From JAGVSR01 sp963742405 (lineage in GTDB: Bacteria; Pseudomonadota; Alphaproteobacteria; Rhizobiales; Hyphomicrobiaceae), in the NCBI GenBank assembly GCA_963742405.1, contig CAVUMB010000007.1:310001-374000 (forward strand): a stretch of DNA of 64,000 nucleotides. Reading direction: 5' to 3'. The position numbers and the translations under genes were made by a program. Positions within the stretch are counted from its first letter, which is position 1. Every line of letters starts with the position of its first letter. Below, piece after piece: positions 62,793 to 64,000 of this stretch. The notes beneath the pieces were generated by a model. It ran no database searches and was not told where the DNA came from. It worked only from the letters and a program-made list of their open reading frames with translations.

Positions 62793-63740
62793 TCAACCGT
62801 TGAAGTGATAGGCCTCGGAGATCTCCCGGCCAAGTCGGTTGTTGCGGCCAAGGAAATCGGTCAGGAATTCGTGCAGCCCCGACTGGAATATGGTGTCGAT
62901 GTCACCTTTTTCCAGCATCGACAGCGTTTCGCGCGCCGTCGGTACGCAATTGTCGGTCTGTCCGTAGAACTTTTTCAGGCCGGCAACAGCTTGGTCGATC
63001 TCGATATAGCTGGCCGTCAGAGAGCGCGGCATCTCGGCGTTGAGGATCAGATAGTCGGCTATGTTCCACGGCTTGTAAGCCTGCCGGTAGACCCAGCGAT
63101 AGCTCCGGTGGGCTGAAACCGACCGCAGGATCGATGCCCACTGAAGATTGTCGACGCTGGACCCGATCATCTCATAGCTGGGCAACAGTACGAAGTACTT
63201 GACGTCGAGGATGCGCGCCGTGTTGTCGCCGCGTTCGAGGAACGTTCCGAGTTGGCTGAAGTAGAACGTATCGTTGCGTAAAATGGTGTTGAGCAGAGCG
63301 CCGCGATAGGTCGCCGAACGCTCTTTGATCCAATCGAGCAGGGCCGGCAGCCGGTCGGAAGTCACGTCACGTGGATTGATGGCTTGAAAATCGATCCAGG
63401 CCCCGTTGAGGCTTTCCCACATTTCGCGTGTCAGTGCGGTTCTCTGGGCCCGTGCGTTGCGTCGCGCAACGGAAAAGCAAGTTCTGACGCTCGACGGGTT
63501 GTCGGCATCAAACAGCAGATAATCGATCACGTTCGTTGTTGTCGGTGTTTCGTGTTTGGCAAGAAAGCCGCTCTCGCAGCCCGCGCTTTGCAGCGTCGAA
63601 CGCCACTCCTCGTTGTAGCCCTCACCTTCGCGCGGGAGGAGCGCGATGCGGTAGCCGACTTCGATGAGACGCGCCATGTTCTCTGCGCGCTCGAGATAGC
63701 GCGAGAGCCAGAATAGATCGTTTGCCGTGCGGCCAAGCAT
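62793..63740 (-). CDS. Alpha-E domain protein
   Basis: This 315-residue, almost all-helical protein begins M-L-G-R-T-A-N-D-L-F-W-L-S-R-Y-L-E-R-A-E-N-M-A-R in outline, the defining alpha-E repeat. A second E-R-G-D-N-T-A-R motif lies mid-protein. In known clusters it sits between the ATP-grasp enzyme and the transglutaminase, and a role in peptide synthesis or tagging has been proposed. No active-site chemistry is evident. Confidence 0.9.
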   Translation of the reverse strand: MLGRTANDLFWLSRYLERAENMARLIEVGYRIALLPREGEGYNEEWRSTLQSAGCESGFLAKHETPTTTNVIDYLLFDADNPSSVRTCFSVARRNARAQRTALTREMWESLNGAWIDFQAINPRDVTSDRLPALLDWIKERSATYRGALLNTILRNDTFYFSQLGTFLERGDNTARILDVKYFVLLPSYEMIGSSVDNLQWASILRSVSAHRSYRWVYRQAYKPWNIADYLILNAEMPRSLTASYIEIDQAVAGLKKFYGQTDNCVPTARETLSMLEKGDIDTIFQSGLHEFLTDFLGRNNRLGREISEAYHFNG

Positions 63741-63787
63741 GAAATTGAACCAGAGTTCGTGTTGTCGTCAGAGCGCCTATTTTTTCT

Positions 63788-64000
63788 TCAGTCTTGTAAG
63801 ATCCAGGTATCTTTCGTTCCCCCGCCCTGGCTGGAGTTGACGACAAGTGAGCCCTCTCTGAGAGCCACGCGCGTCAAGCCGCCGGGCACGAGCCGCACCC
63901 GGTCGCCGACAAGAACGAATGGACGCAAATCGAGATGCCGTGGTGCCAGGCCGCCGTCCACCAACGTCGGGCAGGTCGACAAGGCAAGCGTCGGCTGCGC
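63788..64000 (-). CDS. Circularly permuted ATP-grasp protein, C-terminal part
   Basis: The C-terminal 70 residues are visible; the gene continues past the right edge. They read L-S-T-C-P-T-L-V-D-G-G-L-A-P-R-H, D-L-R-P-F-V-L-V-G, G-G-L-T-R-V-A-L-R-E-G-S-L-V-V-N-S and Q-G-G-G-T-K-D-T-W, the strongly conserved end of the type 2 circularly permuted ATP-grasp family. It forms one operon with the alpha-E, transglutaminase and Anbu genes. Confidence 0.85.
   Translation of the reverse strand, partial: AQPTLALSTCPTLVDGGLAPRHLDLRPFVLVGDRVRLVPGGLTRVALREGSLVVNSSQGGGTKDTWILQD

Noticed and set aside
1..64000. CRISPR arrays, insertion sequences, prophage or integrative elements
   Set aside because: No regularly spaced repeats, transposase or integrase motifs, or tRNA-flanking duplications were seen. 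The tRNA-Gly at 44198 is not flanked by a repeat or integrase.

Overview
The window comes from a GC-rich alphaproteobacterium. The best fit is a serine-cycle methylotroph of the Hyphomicrobiales (Hyphomicrobium-like). The main evidence is a serine-cycle operon at 49.4-57.0 kb: serine-glyoxylate aminotransferase, malyl-CoA lyase, both malate-CoA ligase subunits and a phosphoenolpyruvate carboxylase. A phasin, tandem FNR/FixK boxes, glnK-amtB, and the Anbu/transglutaminase/alpha-E/ATP-grasp cluster also fit this group. No phage, insertion sequence, integrase, CRISPR array or plasmid backbone was seen. This is core chromosome.

Layout. 0-4 kb: a cyclic-nucleotide-binding regulator, an OmpR-type response regulator, an L,D-transpeptidase and glnK-amtB with a likely sigma54 promoter. 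4-14 kb: thioesterase, UbiH-like hydroxylase, rhodanese, then rimM, rpsP and ffh interrupted by three unfamiliar genes, then an EF-hand lipoprotein, a PQQ sugar dehydrogenase and dapF. 14-24 kb: an mtaB remnant, ftsY, two tandem yciB paralogues, MarR, asd, aldo/keto reductase, MOSC protein, P1 peptidase and leuB. 24-40 kb: gpmA-dapB, ppa, phasin, PIF1-like helicase, typA, ndh, pheST, rplT-rpmI, cspA and infA. 40-49 kb: glycosyltransferase, membrane metallophosphoesterase, tRNA-Gly(CCC), radical SAM protein, mscL, a DUF4212/sodium-solute symporter pair and a LuxR-type regulator. 49-57 kb: the serine cycle. 57-64 kb: a DctPQM TRAP transporter, prmB and the Anbu cluster.

How the genes work together. 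SgaA makes hydroxypyruvate and glycine from serine and glyoxylate. Ppc supplies oxaloacetate, hence malate, from phosphoenolpyruvate. MtkAB activates malate to malyl-CoA and Mcl cleaves it to acetyl-CoA and glyoxylate. Carriers for organic acids flank this block (a symporter upstream, a TRAP system downstream), as does a LuxR-type regulator whose receiver domain lacks its phospho-acceptor Asp. Elsewhere the genes cover translation and protein targeting, lysine and leucine synthesis, nitrogen sensing and respiration.

Technical caution. Ten otherwise conserved genes (amtB, glnK, gpmA, dapB, typA, ndh, a small membrane gene, pheS, a metallophosphoesterase and dctQ) carry 20 single-base frameshifts. 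By my reading 18 are one-base insertions and 2 are one-base deletions. This looks like uncorrected sequencing error rather than gene decay, so those genes are annotated as whole, frameshifted CDSs.
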